A stretch of DNA of 64,000 nucleotides from an uncultured Fulvivirga sp. (lineage in GTDB: Bacteria; Bacteroidota; Bacteroidia; Cytophagales; Cyclobacteriaceae): the NCBI GenBank assembly GCA_947500555.1, contig CANMSE010000008.1, positions 1 to 64,000 of the forward strand, read 5' to 3'. Positions 26,180-34,516 of this stretch are shown one piece after another. The notes beneath the pieces were generated by a model. It was given only the letters and a program-made list of their open reading frames with translations. It was not told the origin of the DNA and ran no database searches. A program made the position numbers and the translations under genes. How positions within the stretch are numbered: the stretch's first letter is position 1; every line of letters starts with the position of its first letter.

Positions 26180-27667
26180 ATGAAGAATCTACTTAGTGTT
26201 TTACTGTTTTTATCCTTTCAGGTTCTTGCTCAAAATGAGCCTATTACAAAATATAGTGAAACAATAACACAGAAAGATCTCCTAGAGCATTTGTCAATCT
26301 TGGCATCTGATGCTTTAGGTGGAAGAGAAACAGGAAAAGCAGGACAGAAAATGGCCGCTGCTTATATCGCTGAACAATTTAAAAATCTTGGATTGGTCGG
26401 TCCTGTTAAAAATGGTGGTAACTCCGGTTTCTATCAACCAATTAACTTGTATACATCATCCCCTGGTGATATTTATATAGAAGTTGGCAAGAAAAGGATA
26501 GTTAATGATTACCATAATATGGTTTACTATGGCAATAGTCCTACTTCAGGCGTATTGACAAACTCTATTGTATTCGTTGGCGGTGGTACGGAAGAAGACT
26601 TTGAGGGGAAAGATGTTAAAGGCAAAATAGTTCTTACTGTCTCATCTAGCAATCGCTCATGGAGAGATGTGGCGGAGGTTGCAGAAGAATTGGGCGCTGT
26701 CCAGTTATTTGTGGTAAATTATGATACCGATGAGGGGTTTGCAGGATATGCAAGCCAGATGGAACACTACTTAACTAACGGTCGACTATCTATTGATAAA
26801 CCGAAAGAGGGTAAGAGTGGAGTCTTTTTTTTGAAACCATCAACTGCTGCTGAACTCTTGGGTGTCAAGTCGGCTGATTTAACAAGTGGAAAAAAAATAA
26901 GTTCTGTTGAAGTTACATACAGTGTTTCGATAAATACTAAAGTTTTAGAAACTGAAAATGTTCTTGGTTACTTGGAAGGTACTGACTTGAAGGAAGAGTT
27001 AGTAGTTCTTACTGCTCATTATGACCATGTTGGGATGGATGATGGAAAAATTTACAACGGGGCGGATGATGATGGATCTGGAACAGTTGCCGTTCTTGAG
27101 CTTGCTGAAGCATTTGTAAAGGCTAAAAAAGAAGGAAAAGGTCCTAGAAGAAGTATTTTATTTATGACTGTTACAGGTGAAGAAAAAGGCTTGCTAGGTT
27201 CTGAATATTACACTAAGAATCCTGTATTTGAGTTGAAAAAAACCGTTGTTAATTTAAATATTGACATGATAGGAAGAGTCGATCCAGAACATACGGACAG
27301 TCAAAACTATGTTTATCTGGTTGGTTCTGATAGACTTTCTTCAGAACTACATGAACTGAGTGAAAAGGCTAATAGTACTTACACAAAATTTAACTTAGAT
27401 TATACTTACAACGATGAGGGTCATCCAGACCGTATCTATTATAGATCTGATCATTGGAATTTTGCCAAAAATAATATTCCTATCATATTCTACTTTAATG
27501 GAGTCCATGAAGACTACCATAAGCCTACTGATACTGTAGATAAAATTAACTTTGAACTATTACAGAGACGCACTCAATTGGTATACTATACCGCTTGGAT
27601 AGTTGCTAATCGAGATGATAGACTCGTGGTAGACAAACTCCAGAGTCAGCAAGTGGATAGTAAATAA
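26180..27667 (+). CDS. Secreted M28-family aminopeptidase with PA domain
   Basis: 495 residues with a signal peptide (MKNLLSVLLFLSFQVLAQ). A PA-type domain lies at about residues 120-240 ('DFEGKDVKGKIVLTVSS'). The catalytic domain holds the di-zinc set: His in 'LTAHYDHVGMDDG', Asp in 'GADDDGSGT', the Glu pair in 'TGEEKGLLGSEYY', Asp in 'NIDMIGRVD', and the C-terminal His in 'EDYHKPTDTVDKI'. This is the third M28 member in the window. It probably trims N-termini of peptides in the periplasm or outside the cell. It stands alone, convergent with lipA (43-base gap). Confidence 0.9.
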   Translation: MKNLLSVLLFLSFQVLAQNEPITKYSETITQKDLLEHLSILASDALGGRETGKAGQKMAAAYIAEQFKNLGLVGPVKNGGNSGFYQPINLYTSSPGDIYIEVGKKRIVNDYHNMVYYGNSPTSGVLTNSIVFVGGGTEEDFEGKDVKGKIVLTVSSSNRSWRDVAEVAEELGAVQLFVVNYDTDEGFAGYASQMEHYLTNGRLSIDKPKEGKSGVFFLKPSTAAELLGVKSADLTSGKKISSVEVTYSVSINTKVLETENVLGYLEGTDLKEELVVLTAHYDHVGMDDGKIYNGADDDGSGTVAVLELAEAFVKAKKEGKGPRRSILFMTVTGEEKGLLGSEYYTKNPVFELKKTVVNLNIDMIGRVDPEHTDSQNYVYLVGSDRLSSELHELSEKANSTYTKFNLDYTYNDEGHPDRIYYRSDHWNFAKNNIPIIFYFNGVHEDYHKPTDTVDKINFELLQRRTQLVYYTAWIVANRDDRLVVDKLQSQQVDSK

Positions 27668-27710
27668 AAGTCCCTTACCGACTACTTATTTACCTATAGA
27701 CTTATTTTAC

Positions 27711-28595
27711 CTATATAGGTACGTTGACATGTCGTTCTGCATGATAGGAAGATCTGACCAATGGTCCAGATTCAACATATTTGAGACCTCTTTTTAATCC
27801 CTCTTCACGATAAGCATCGAACTGATCGGGGTGTATAAATTCTGCCACTTCTAAATGCATTTTGGTGGGCTGTAGATATTGCCCTAGGGTTAAAATGTCA
27901 AGTCCATGTTCAACCAGATCATCCATTGCTTTGTGTACTTCATCTATTTGCTCTCCTACCCCAAGCATTATACCAGACTTGGTCCTTTTTCCAGCTTCTT
28001 TGGTCAGTTTTATCTGTTCTAAGCTACGTGCATATTTTGCCTGAGGCCGAACTCGTCTATATAAACTTTCAACGGTCTCCATATTATGAGAAATTACCTC
28101 TTGCCCCCCATTAATCATTCTATACAAGGCTTCCCAATTTCCCTTTACATCTGGGATAAGAGTTTCAATGGTAGTTTGAGGAGACATTTTTTTTGTCTGT
28201 ACAACTGTCTGGTACCAAATTTCAGCCCCTCTGTCTTTCAACTCATCTCTATTAACTGAAGTGATTACTGCATGTTTGACTCCCATCAATTTAATAGCCT
28301 CTGCCACACGTTGTGGTTCTTCTTCGTCATATTCAGGTGGACGGCCTGTAGCAACAGCACAGAAGGTACAACTTCTAGTACAAACATTTCCTAAAATCAT
28401 AAATGTAGCTGTTCCTGCTCCCCAGCATTCACCCATATTCGGACAGTTACCACTTTCACAAATGGTATGTAACTTATAGTTGTCCACTAGCTTTCTTACC
28501 TTGGCATATTCTTTCCCTACAGGTAATTTAACTCTAAGCCAGTCAGGCTTTCTTCTCTTTTTTTCCTCTTTTGAAACTACTGGTAGCTCTATCAT
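27711..28595 (-). CDS. lipA: Lipoyl synthase
   Basis: 294 residues, normal family length. This radical-SAM enzyme inserts two sulfurs into octanoyl-lysine of lipoyl carrier proteins. Both Fe-S sites are visible: the auxiliary cluster CESGNCPNMGEC near residue 45 and the SAM-binding CTRSCTFC near residue 75. The C-terminal 'GPLVRSSYHAE' with its conserved Arg-Ser-Ser is present. It serves the glycine cleavage H-protein and 2-oxoacid dehydrogenases, whose P-protein and E1 genes are both in this window. It lies 54 bases after the outer-membrane protein gene on the same strand, with its own -7-type box in that gap. Confidence 0.97.
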   Translation of the reverse strand: MIELPVVSKEEKKRRKPDWLRVKLPVGKEYAKVRKLVDNYKLHTICESGNCPNMGECWGAGTATFMILGNVCTRSCTFCAVATGRPPEYDEEEPQRVAEAIKLMGVKHAVITSVNRDELKDRGAEIWYQTVVQTKKMSPQTTIETLIPDVKGNWEALYRMINGGQEVISHNMETVESLYRRVRPQAKYARSLEQIKLTKEAGKRTKSGIMLGVGEQIDEVHKAMDDLVEHGLDILTLGQYLQPTKMHLEVAEFIHPDQFDAYREEGLKRGLKYVESGPLVRSSYHAERHVNVPI

Positions 28596-28614
28596 CGCAT
28601 CAAAAATTATCGTG

Positions 28615-28622
28615 CAAAACTA
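28615..28622 (-). promoter_or_regulatory. Candidate -7 box of lipA
   Basis: TAGTTTTG on the minus strand, with its first base 27 bases upstream of the ATG. That is the same distance seen before the M28 gene at 26180 and the rimO gene. No clear -33 TTTG accompanies it. Confidence 0.4.
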
Positions 28623-28649
28623 ATTGATTCTTTAGATAAACAGGTAGGG

Positions 28650-29381
28650 TTACCTTCTGGTTCCGTAAAAAATGGTGATATATGCAGTTGGAAAGATTGA
28701 CTTATTTTCTGCACCCGCCAGAAGTTCTATTTCTTGAGTATACGCATCAAGCAAAGTTCCTATTTCAAAACCTGTCACGCTACTTTTAATGGTGCCCAAT
28801 TCAAAACTTAACCCTGCCTTTACACTAGCTCCAATTCTAAGTTTAGACTCCTGCAAGCCCTGGAACAAATACCCTGGACCAAATATATTATTTGGGTTGT
28901 GGTTTGGATTATTAGGATCATAAGGTTCTCGAGCAGTACTACCCCCACTTTGTGCGCCTCCTGTTGCTAATTCTATGTAATATGGTGCTAATAACCCTAA
29001 AGAAGGCCCTGCTGCCAGTATAGCCTTTATTTCAACTCCTTGTTGAGGAGCTTTTCTGAAAAGAATAAACTCTCTTCCATATTGAAAGCGTAAAGCATAT
29101 AAGTAGTTAATTTTTCCAAAAATGAATGAGCTTCCAGATCCTGTTCTCAGTTGAACTTCTTGAGGATGCTTTACATTCATGAGTTCCAGACCAAGACTTT
29201 CATAAAGCTTATCGCCAATCTTTCTTGATTTACGAAAAGTGAAGCCTCCAATAAGACCTCCGGCTGTATTCTTATTAATACCCCAGATGAATTCGGTGTT
29301 ATAATCATCTATTTCTTCCTGCCCCCAGCTATTGCTTACGCAAAGAAGTAATAGGAGTATTATGACGTTAGATTTTATCAC
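28650..29381 (-). CDS. Outer-membrane beta-barrel-like protein of unknown function
   Basis: 243 residues starting at GTG with a signal peptide (MIKSNVIILLLLLCVSNSWGQ). The mature part alternates short amphipathic strands rich in Gly, Tyr and aromatic residues ('YLYALRFQYGREFILFRK', 'AYITIFYGTRR' ending in an aromatic-containing strand). This pattern suits an 8-10-stranded outer-membrane barrel. A Gly/Asn/Pro-rich loop sits near residues 155-185. It directly precedes lipA on the same strand; I recall similar neighbours in other Bacteroidetes but cannot assign a function. It is divergent from the OsmC gene with 76 bases between. Confidence 0.75.
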   Translation of the reverse strand: MIKSNVIILLLLLCVSNSWGQEEIDDYNTEFIWGINKNTAGGLIGGFTFRKSRKIGDKLYESLGLELMNVKHPQEVQLRTGSGSSFIFGKINYLYALRFQYGREFILFRKAPQQGVEIKAILAAGPSLGLLAPYYIELATGGAQSGGSTAREPYDPNNPNHNPNNIFGPGYLFQGLQESKLRIGASVKAGLSFELGTIKSSVTGFEIGTLLDAYTQEIELLAGAENKSIFPTAYITIFYGTRR

Positions 29382-29457
29382 TATGTATAAGTATCGGCTA
29401 AATTTAGTAAAATTAAAACGGAATACGGTTTAAGATAGTTTAATATACTTCAGTTTT

Positions 29458-29862
29458 ATGACACAAATGACAACAAAATATCTAGGTGATTTAAGAACGG
29501 CTTCTAAACATTTAAAATCTGGAGATGAGATTTTAACAGATGCTCCAACAGATAACAATGGCAAAGGACAAGCTTTCTCACCTACTGATTTGCTTTGCAC
29601 TTCATTGAGTTGCTGTATGATCACTTTAATGGGGATTTACGCTCAAAGAGAAAATTTGAATATCATAGGAATGGAATCTACTATAGAAAAAATAATGGAT
29701 AGCAACCCTAGAAAAGTAAAAGAGATCAGAATCAATTTTTCGATTAACCAGTTGAAAGCAAGTGATAGGCAGGTTGATGGCTTAAAAAAAGCCGCCCTTA
29801 CTTGTCCGGTGAGTCTAAGCTTGTCAGATCAATTAAAACAAACTATCTCCTTTAATTTCTAA
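29458..29862 (+). CDS. OsmC/Ohr-family peroxide-detoxification protein
   Basis: 134 residues. OsmC proteins reduce organic hydroperoxides with two reactive cysteines. Here the pair is probably C52 or C53 in 'TSLSCCMITLMG' (on the long central helix) and C116 in 'ALTCPVSLSL'. The N-terminal 'DEILTDAP' and 'AFSPTDLLC' segments are typical of the YhfA/OsmC subgroup. It is cytoplasmic. It stands alone, divergent from the outer-membrane protein, and its last four bases overlap the convergent ytxJ gene. Its neighbour also belongs to thiol metabolism, so a joint oxidative-stress role is plausible. Confidence 0.88.
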   Translation: MTQMTTKYLGDLRTASKHLKSGDEILTDAPTDNNGKGQAFSPTDLLCTSLSCCMITLMGIYAQRENLNIIGMESTIEKIMDSNPRKVKEIRINFSINQLKASDRQVDGLKKAALTCPVSLSLSDQLKQTISFNF

Positions 29863-30188
29863 CCGGCATTAGCAATATCTTGGTAGGAAATACTCATATG
29901 TGAGTCATGATAGATAACCGTCCCCTTATCAAGAACTATTGCTTGAGGAGATTGATGCATAATATTGAACTTTTGTTCTATCAAATTTGAAATCTCTCTA
30001 TACTTTATTAAATCAAGGTAGTACGGTTTGATGTTTAATTTATCTTCCCATGATCTTTCAAGTCTATTAATAGCCATACTGCTGATTGAGCAGCGCGTAC
30101 TGTGTTTAAATATTAATACTGGATGATCATTTGACTCGCCTAATATATGCTCTAGCTGATCTTTTGTTGTAAGTGATTCCCAATTCAT
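29859..30188 (-). CDS. ytxJ: YtxJ-type bacillithiol-system protein (thioredoxin-fold, monothiol)
   Basis: 109 residues from the ATG of MNWESLTTKDQ; the longer frame would overlap the gene before it by 35 bases. The sequence shows the family hallmark 'IFKHSTRCSISSMA' with a single catalytic Cys33, then 'HQSPQAIVLDKGTVIYHDSH' with the cis-Pro region of the thioredoxin fold. YtxJ proteins are thought to act as bacilliredoxins that remove bacillithiol from proteins. bshC, the last bacillithiol synthesis enzyme, is in this window. The ATG starts one base after the stop of the basic repeat protein, so the two are co-transcribed. Confidence 0.87.
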   Translation of the reverse strand: MNWESLTTKDQLEHILGESNDHPVLIFKHSTRCSISSMAINRLERSWEDKLNIKPYYLDLIKYREISNLIEQKFNIMHQSPQAIVLDKGTVIYHDSHMSISYQDIANAG

Positions 30189-30189
30189 T

Positions 30190-32418
30190 TTAATCGTACC
30201 AAATTTCTCGTTCTCTTTTATCAAACCTAGGAGCTCTCTCCTTATTCTTCACGTTATCTGGTTGAGCTTCGTTCTTTTTGAATAGTCTAGAGAATAACAA
30301 TTTTATCCCAAAAAGTTTCTCCTTTTCTTCGGTTGAGCTTTTATTTCTTCTAGAGTAAGCATAACTAGGATGAGTATCTCCAATTCTCTTTTTATTCATT
30401 TTTACATTCCCTTGATAATTGGATGCTTTTACCGCTGCTCTTGATGGGCCAATTCCTTTTAGGGCACCATCTGCTGAATTTGGATTCTTAGAGTAATTCG
30501 CTGTCAGCCTAAACCTACCTTTAAACGAACTTCCCTTAGCAGATGATTTTAATGGTGGAAGGTTTTTTAATGATTCTTTTGCAGAAGAAGGATTTTGTCT
30601 GTAAGTCCAGGTGATCTTTGTTCTTCCAGTGAATCTACCGCCTTCGAAATCATTTTTTCCTGCAGACTTCACTTTTAGGGCTTCATCTACGGAATTCGGA
30701 TTTTGCTTGTACTTTGACCTTTGTTTTACATTACCGGTGTAATTGCCAGCCAACCTGTCATTTTTGAACTCTGGTTTTACTTTTAATGATTCTTTCGCAC
30801 TACGCGGATTTTTCTTATACCTAAACCTTCTTTTCTCATCTCCTTTATAAAAACCAGCTAACGCATCATAATTGCCGCCTTTAAATGGCTTGAAGTTACC
30901 GGTAAAATTCGAAGCTTTCCGACCCTCTACTGATTCGAAGGGTTTGTTTACAGATTGGCCATTATTATTCCAATTTTTTCTTGAGATGCTACCTCCGCCT
31001 TTAAGTGGCTTACCGAGCTTAAGATTCCCTTGAAATGATCTTGTCTTTTGATTTTGCTCACTATTCAAGACTTTGTTAACAGATTTCCCCTTATTGTTCC
31101 AATTGTTTCTTGCAACACTTCCTCCTCCTTTTAGAGGTTTACCTAACTTAAGATTACCTTGAAATGACCTGATTTTTTGATTCTGTTGAGTGTTCAAAAT
31201 CTTATTTACTGACTGCCCTCTATTATTCCAGTTGTTTCTAGCTACACTGCCTCCACCCTTTAATGGTTTTTGGCTCTTTATATTTCCTTGAAATCTAATA
31301 CCCTTACTTGTTCCAGCTCCTGGAGGAGTGGATGCTCTGGATTTCCTCCCAGCTATTTCTTTTCTTTTCGATATCGATTTATATCCACCTCCTTTAATTT
31401 TGCCCTTATAAGCTTTATCACCTTGCCTACTTCTAGCTATAGGATAAGTGGCGAATTGACCTCCGGAAAAATTAGGACCTTTACTGTTTCTTATCCTTAA
31501 TTTTTTTCCTGAAATATCTTTCTTCCAAGCTCTTTCAGGTCTTTTGGTGGCAGTTTGATAAGTGCCTCCCAAGCCAACTCCGCCAGAATATGGCCTATCT
31601 CCTTTTCTTCCTCCTTGACTGTATCTTGTCTTGGGCTGAGCCTGTATAATCGGTTTTTCGGTGGTGACTTTTGTTCTAAAGGTTCTACCTGTTATATCTC
31701 CTTTGAATGCTTTTTCCCAACTTTTTCTTTTTCTAAAAACATTATAGGGAGATCTCTTCTTCCGTACATTGTAGTTTCCACTGGCCGAACGAGGTACTAC
31801 ACGTCCTTTAGTCGCCTTACTTTCAGATGATCTTGTGGCTGATCTGACAGCTCCACCCTGATAACGTCTGTTGCGAGTGAAAGTAGTATTTCCAGAAATA
31901 CTTCTGGCTGCTCTGCCAAACCCTTTGGCCGACCAACTTCTTTCCCTAGGTTTTTTAGAATATCGAGGATTCACTCTGGCCTTTTTAGCCGTTTCAGACG
32001 ACCTTGCAGTATATTTAGGAGAAGAAAGTACTTTCTTCGCTACGCTCTCTTCGGTCTTTCTTCTTCGACCTGCATATGGATTTGGTTGCGCGAAACTCGC
32101 TTTGGAACGCCTTTTCGTTGTTTTTGTTACGACTTTTCTACCAGTAATATCACCTTTATAGGCCCGTTCTCCTTGTCTCGTACGAGATTTAAATTTGGTT
32201 GCTCTGAGTTTTGCTTTATTTGATTTACCCTTGTCGCCTCTTCTGTTTAATCTCCTATTGGATTTATTCTTACGTTCATTTAGTTTCTCAAACTTGTTTT
32301 TTTCCTGTGCGACTACATTAGCCCCGTCATTTAAACTAATTGTGAGCAGGATAGTAATAGCTCCCAAAAAGATTTTTACTCTTCCAAGCAAGAAAATAAT
32401 ATGTTGTTTGATAATCAA
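30190..32418 (-). CDS. Highly basic exported repeat protein, unknown function
   Basis: 742 residues with an N-terminal hydrophobic export signal ending near 'NVVAQE'. The mature protein is extremely rich in Lys, Arg, Gly, Ser and Asn and nearly lacks Cys. Three repeat types occur in order: about four 'AYKGDITGR'-like units in residues 80-350; three 43-residue units ('FQGNLKLGKPLKGGGS', 'NNWNN', 'SVNKVLN'); and four 36-residue units ('YTGNVKQRSKYKQNPNS', 'AKESLK'). It ends 'KREREIWYD'. No ATG is available: the frame opens with TTG at 32418 after an upstream stop. It lies between E1 (49 bases) and ytxJ (1 base). It may bind polyanions such as LPS, extracellular DNA or polysaccharide; that is inference from charge only. 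Confidence 0.8.
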   Translation of the reverse strand: MIIKQHIIFLLGRVKIFLGAITILLTISLNDGANVVAQEKNKFEKLNERKNKSNRRLNRRGDKGKSNKAKLRATKFKSRTRQGERAYKGDITGRKVVTKTTKRRSKASFAQPNPYAGRRRKTEESVAKKVLSSPKYTARSSETAKKARVNPRYSKKPRERSWSAKGFGRAARSISGNTTFTRNRRYQGGAVRSATRSSESKATKGRVVPRSASGNYNVRKKRSPYNVFRKRKSWEKAFKGDITGRTFRTKVTTEKPIIQAQPKTRYSQGGRKGDRPYSGGVGLGGTYQTATKRPERAWKKDISGKKLRIRNSKGPNFSGGQFATYPIARSRQGDKAYKGKIKGGGYKSISKRKEIAGRKSRASTPPGAGTSKGIRFQGNIKSQKPLKGGGSVARNNWNNRGQSVNKILNTQQNQKIRSFQGNLKLGKPLKGGGSVARNNWNNKGKSVNKVLNSEQNQKTRSFQGNLKLGKPLKGGGSISRKNWNNNGQSVNKPFESVEGRKASNFTGNFKPFKGGNYDALAGFYKGDEKRRFRYKKNPRSAKESLKVKPEFKNDRLAGNYTGNVKQRSKYKQNPNSVDEALKVKSAGKNDFEGGRFTGRTKITWTYRQNPSSAKESLKNLPPLKSSAKGSSFKGRFRLTANYSKNPNSADGALKGIGPSRAAVKASNYQGNVKMNKKRIGDTHPSYAYSRRNKSSTEEKEKLFGIKLLFSRLFKKNEAQPDNVKNKERAPRFDKREREIWYD
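30410..30860 (-). repeat. Tandem 36-codon repeats in the basic protein gene
   Basis: Four imperfect units of about 108 bp encode 'F/YxGnxKxxxxYxxNPxSAxEsLK'. They have diverged at DNA level, which suggests old duplications held by selection on the protein pattern. Confidence 0.65.
30945..31293 (-). repeat. Tandem 129-bp repeats in the basic protein gene
   Basis: Two complete units and one partial unit of 129 bp encode the 43-residue 'FQGNxKxxKPLKGGGS' module. The TTCCnTGAAAT landmark recurs at about 31024, 31153 and 31282, so the spacing is exactly 129 bp. The units are close enough in sequence for slippage or recombination. Confidence 0.7.
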
Positions 32419-32467
32419 AATAGCGAATTCAAGAAATCGACTTACAGCTATAAACGGATCAAGTTAC

Positions 32468-34441
32468 TCAAAATTCAAGTAAATCTTTAATTTTTTGCTC
32501 CAGTCTACCCTTAGGAAGAAAGTTTTGCTCTAGATCGGGAGCAAAAGGAACGGCTGTATCAAGACTAGCTTCGCGCATAACTGGCGCATCTAAAAACTCG
32601 AAACAATGTTCACCTATCCATGCGGCAATTTCTCCACCTATACCCCCAGTCATGCAGTCCTCATGCAAAACCAGTACCCGACCCGTTTTTTGGACTGTCT
32701 TATTTACTGCATCTTTATCCCAGGGAAGTAAAGATCTCAAGTCGACAATCTCTGCACTGATATTTAGTTTCTTGACCACTTCTTTGGCCCACTGTACTGC
32801 CAACCCGTAGGTAATAATTGAAATATCATTACCCGCCTCAACTATATTAGCTTTACCTATCTCAATGGTGTAGTAATTATCAGTTACATCACTTGTCAGC
32901 GAGCGATACAAGTATTTATGTTCAAAATAGATGACCGGATTCGGGTCATTTATAGCGGCACAAAGAAGACCTTTGGCATCTTCAGGCGAAGATGGATAAA
33001 CAACTTTCAAACCTGGTGTATGAAAAAACCAAGCTTCATTAGATTGACTATGAAAAGGTCCAGCCGCAACTCCTGCACCTGTAGGCATTCGCACCACTAC
33101 ATCAGCATTTTGTTGCCACCTGTAATGAGATTTAGCAAGATTATTAACAATTTGGTTGAACCCACAAGTCACAAAATCAGCAAATTGCATCTCAATTACC
33201 GACTTTCTCTTCTTGATTGACATACCAAGCCCAATACCGATGATTGCTGATTCACAAAGTGGCGTATTGCGTATTCTGTCTCTGCCAAATTGATCTAGAA
33301 AGCCCTCGGTAATCTTGAAAACTCCGCCATAATCTGCCACATCCTGACCCATAACTACTAGGTTCGAATGCTTCTCAAGACTCTGTCTTAACCCCTCCGA
33401 TATCGCATCAACATACCTTTTTTCTGATTTACTTCCCTTCTCAGTAACTATTTCCTCATTAGTGGTAGCGTACATATCTGCTATTTCAACTAATGTATTT
33501 ACTGATGGACTCAGTTCTGCATATGCCTTTTCCAAACCCGAATCGATGTCTGATTTAATTTCACTTCTTAAAGATTCAATCAGCTCTTTGGTCAAGATTT
33601 TCTCTGACATAAGAAATCTTTCATAGTTTTCAAGAGGATCCTTTTTGGCCCATGACTCCATCAACTTCTTTGGAACATACTTTGTGCCTGAAGCTTCTTC
33701 GTGCCCTCTCATTCTGAATGTCATAGCTTCCACCAATATTGGCTTTCCATTCTTTCTGACCTTTGAAGCTAATTGGGTTATAGTATCATAAACTTCGAGA
33801 ATATTATTACCGTCTATTTTGATGGACTCTATGCCATAGCCCGGCCCTTTGTCAATAAACTGTTTAAATTTGAATTGCTGATTACTAGGTGTTGATAACC
33901 CATAACCGTTGTTCTCGACAACAAAGATTACAGGCAAATTCCAAACTGCTGCAACATTTAGTGCCTCATGAAAGTCGCCCTCACTAGCACCGCCATCACC
34001 GGTAAATACCAGTGTTACTTTTTTCTCATTGCCCAGTTGGTTTGCCAACGCTATACCATCAGCAACGGCTAGCTGTGGTCCGAGATGAGAAATCATACCT
34101 ACAATATGGTGCTCGTTAGACCCAAAGTGAAAAGATCTATCACGACCGTTTGTAAAGCCATGGGTTTTCCCTTGAAATTGCGCAAACAATCTATCAAAAG
34201 GAATCTCTCTTGAAGTAAATACTCCTAAATTTCTATGCATTGGAAGAATATACTCGTCACTTCTTAAAGCATGAGTAGCCCCTACAGAAATTGCTTCTTG
34301 CCCTATTCCAGAAAACCATTTACTAATTTTTCCTTGTCTTAACAGAATAAGCATTTTCTCTTCAATCATTCTAGGCTTAAGCAAGCCTTGATACAGAGAT
34401 AGTAACTTATTATTGGAGTAATTCTTCCTGTTAAATTTCAT
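32468..34441 (-). CDS. 2-oxoacid dehydrogenase E1, fused alpha and beta subunits
   Basis: 657 residues from the ATG of MKFNRKNY; the longer frame starts with TTG. The E1-alpha part (about 1-330) has the thiamine-diphosphate motif from 'GDGGASEGDFHEALN' to 'VVENNGYG'. The E1-beta part (about 345-657) has 'GQDVADYGGVFKITEGF', 'CESAIIGIGLGMS' and 'HEDCMTGGIGGEIAAW'. It decarboxylates a 2-oxoacid and acetylates or acylates lipoyl-E2 in the cytoplasm. Fused E1 of this sort in Bacteroidetes is usually annotated as branched-chain 2-oxoacid (2-oxoisovalerate) dehydrogenase, but pyruvate cannot be excluded. No E2 or E3 gene is adjacent. First gene of an operon with the basic repeat protein and ytxJ, divergent from the M16 peptidase. 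Confidence 0.92.
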   Translation of the reverse strand: MKFNRKNYSNNKLLSLYQGLLKPRMIEEKMLILLRQGKISKWFSGIGQEAISVGATHALRSDEYILPMHRNLGVFTSREIPFDRLFAQFQGKTHGFTNGRDRSFHFGSNEHHIVGMISHLGPQLAVADGIALANQLGNEKKVTLVFTGDGGASEGDFHEALNVAAVWNLPVIFVVENNGYGLSTPSNQQFKFKQFIDKGPGYGIESIKIDGNNILEVYDTITQLASKVRKNGKPILVEAMTFRMRGHEEASGTKYVPKKLMESWAKKDPLENYERFLMSEKILTKELIESLRSEIKSDIDSGLEKAYAELSPSVNTLVEIADMYATTNEEIVTEKGSKSEKRYVDAISEGLRQSLEKHSNLVVMGQDVADYGGVFKITEGFLDQFGRDRIRNTPLCESAIIGIGLGMSIKKRKSVIEMQFADFVTCGFNQIVNNLAKSHYRWQQNADVVVRMPTGAGVAAGPFHSQSNEAWFFHTPGLKVVYPSSPEDAKGLLCAAINDPNPVIYFEHKYLYRSLTSDVTDNYYTIEIGKANIVEAGNDISIITYGLAVQWAKEVVKKLNISAEIVDLRSLLPWDKDAVNKTVQKTGRVLVLHEDCMTGGIGGEIAAWIGEHCFEFLDAPVMREASLDTAVPFAPDLEQNFLPKGRLEQKIKDLLEF

Positions 34442-34501
34442 TCTAAAAATTTTGAGCAAAATTACCTGATTGCCTGTGCCAGCAAAGTGATGAGATATAT
34501 T

Positions 34502-34509
34502 TATTTTTG
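34502..34509 (+). promoter_or_regulatory. TAnnTTTG box seven bases before the M16 peptidase start
   Basis: TATTTTTG, then seven bases, then the ATG at 34517. At this distance the transcript would begin at or within a base or two of the start codon. It is close to the exact six-base spacing seen at four other genes. No clear -33 element was found. Confidence 0.55.
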
Positions 34510-34516
34510 ATTCTTC

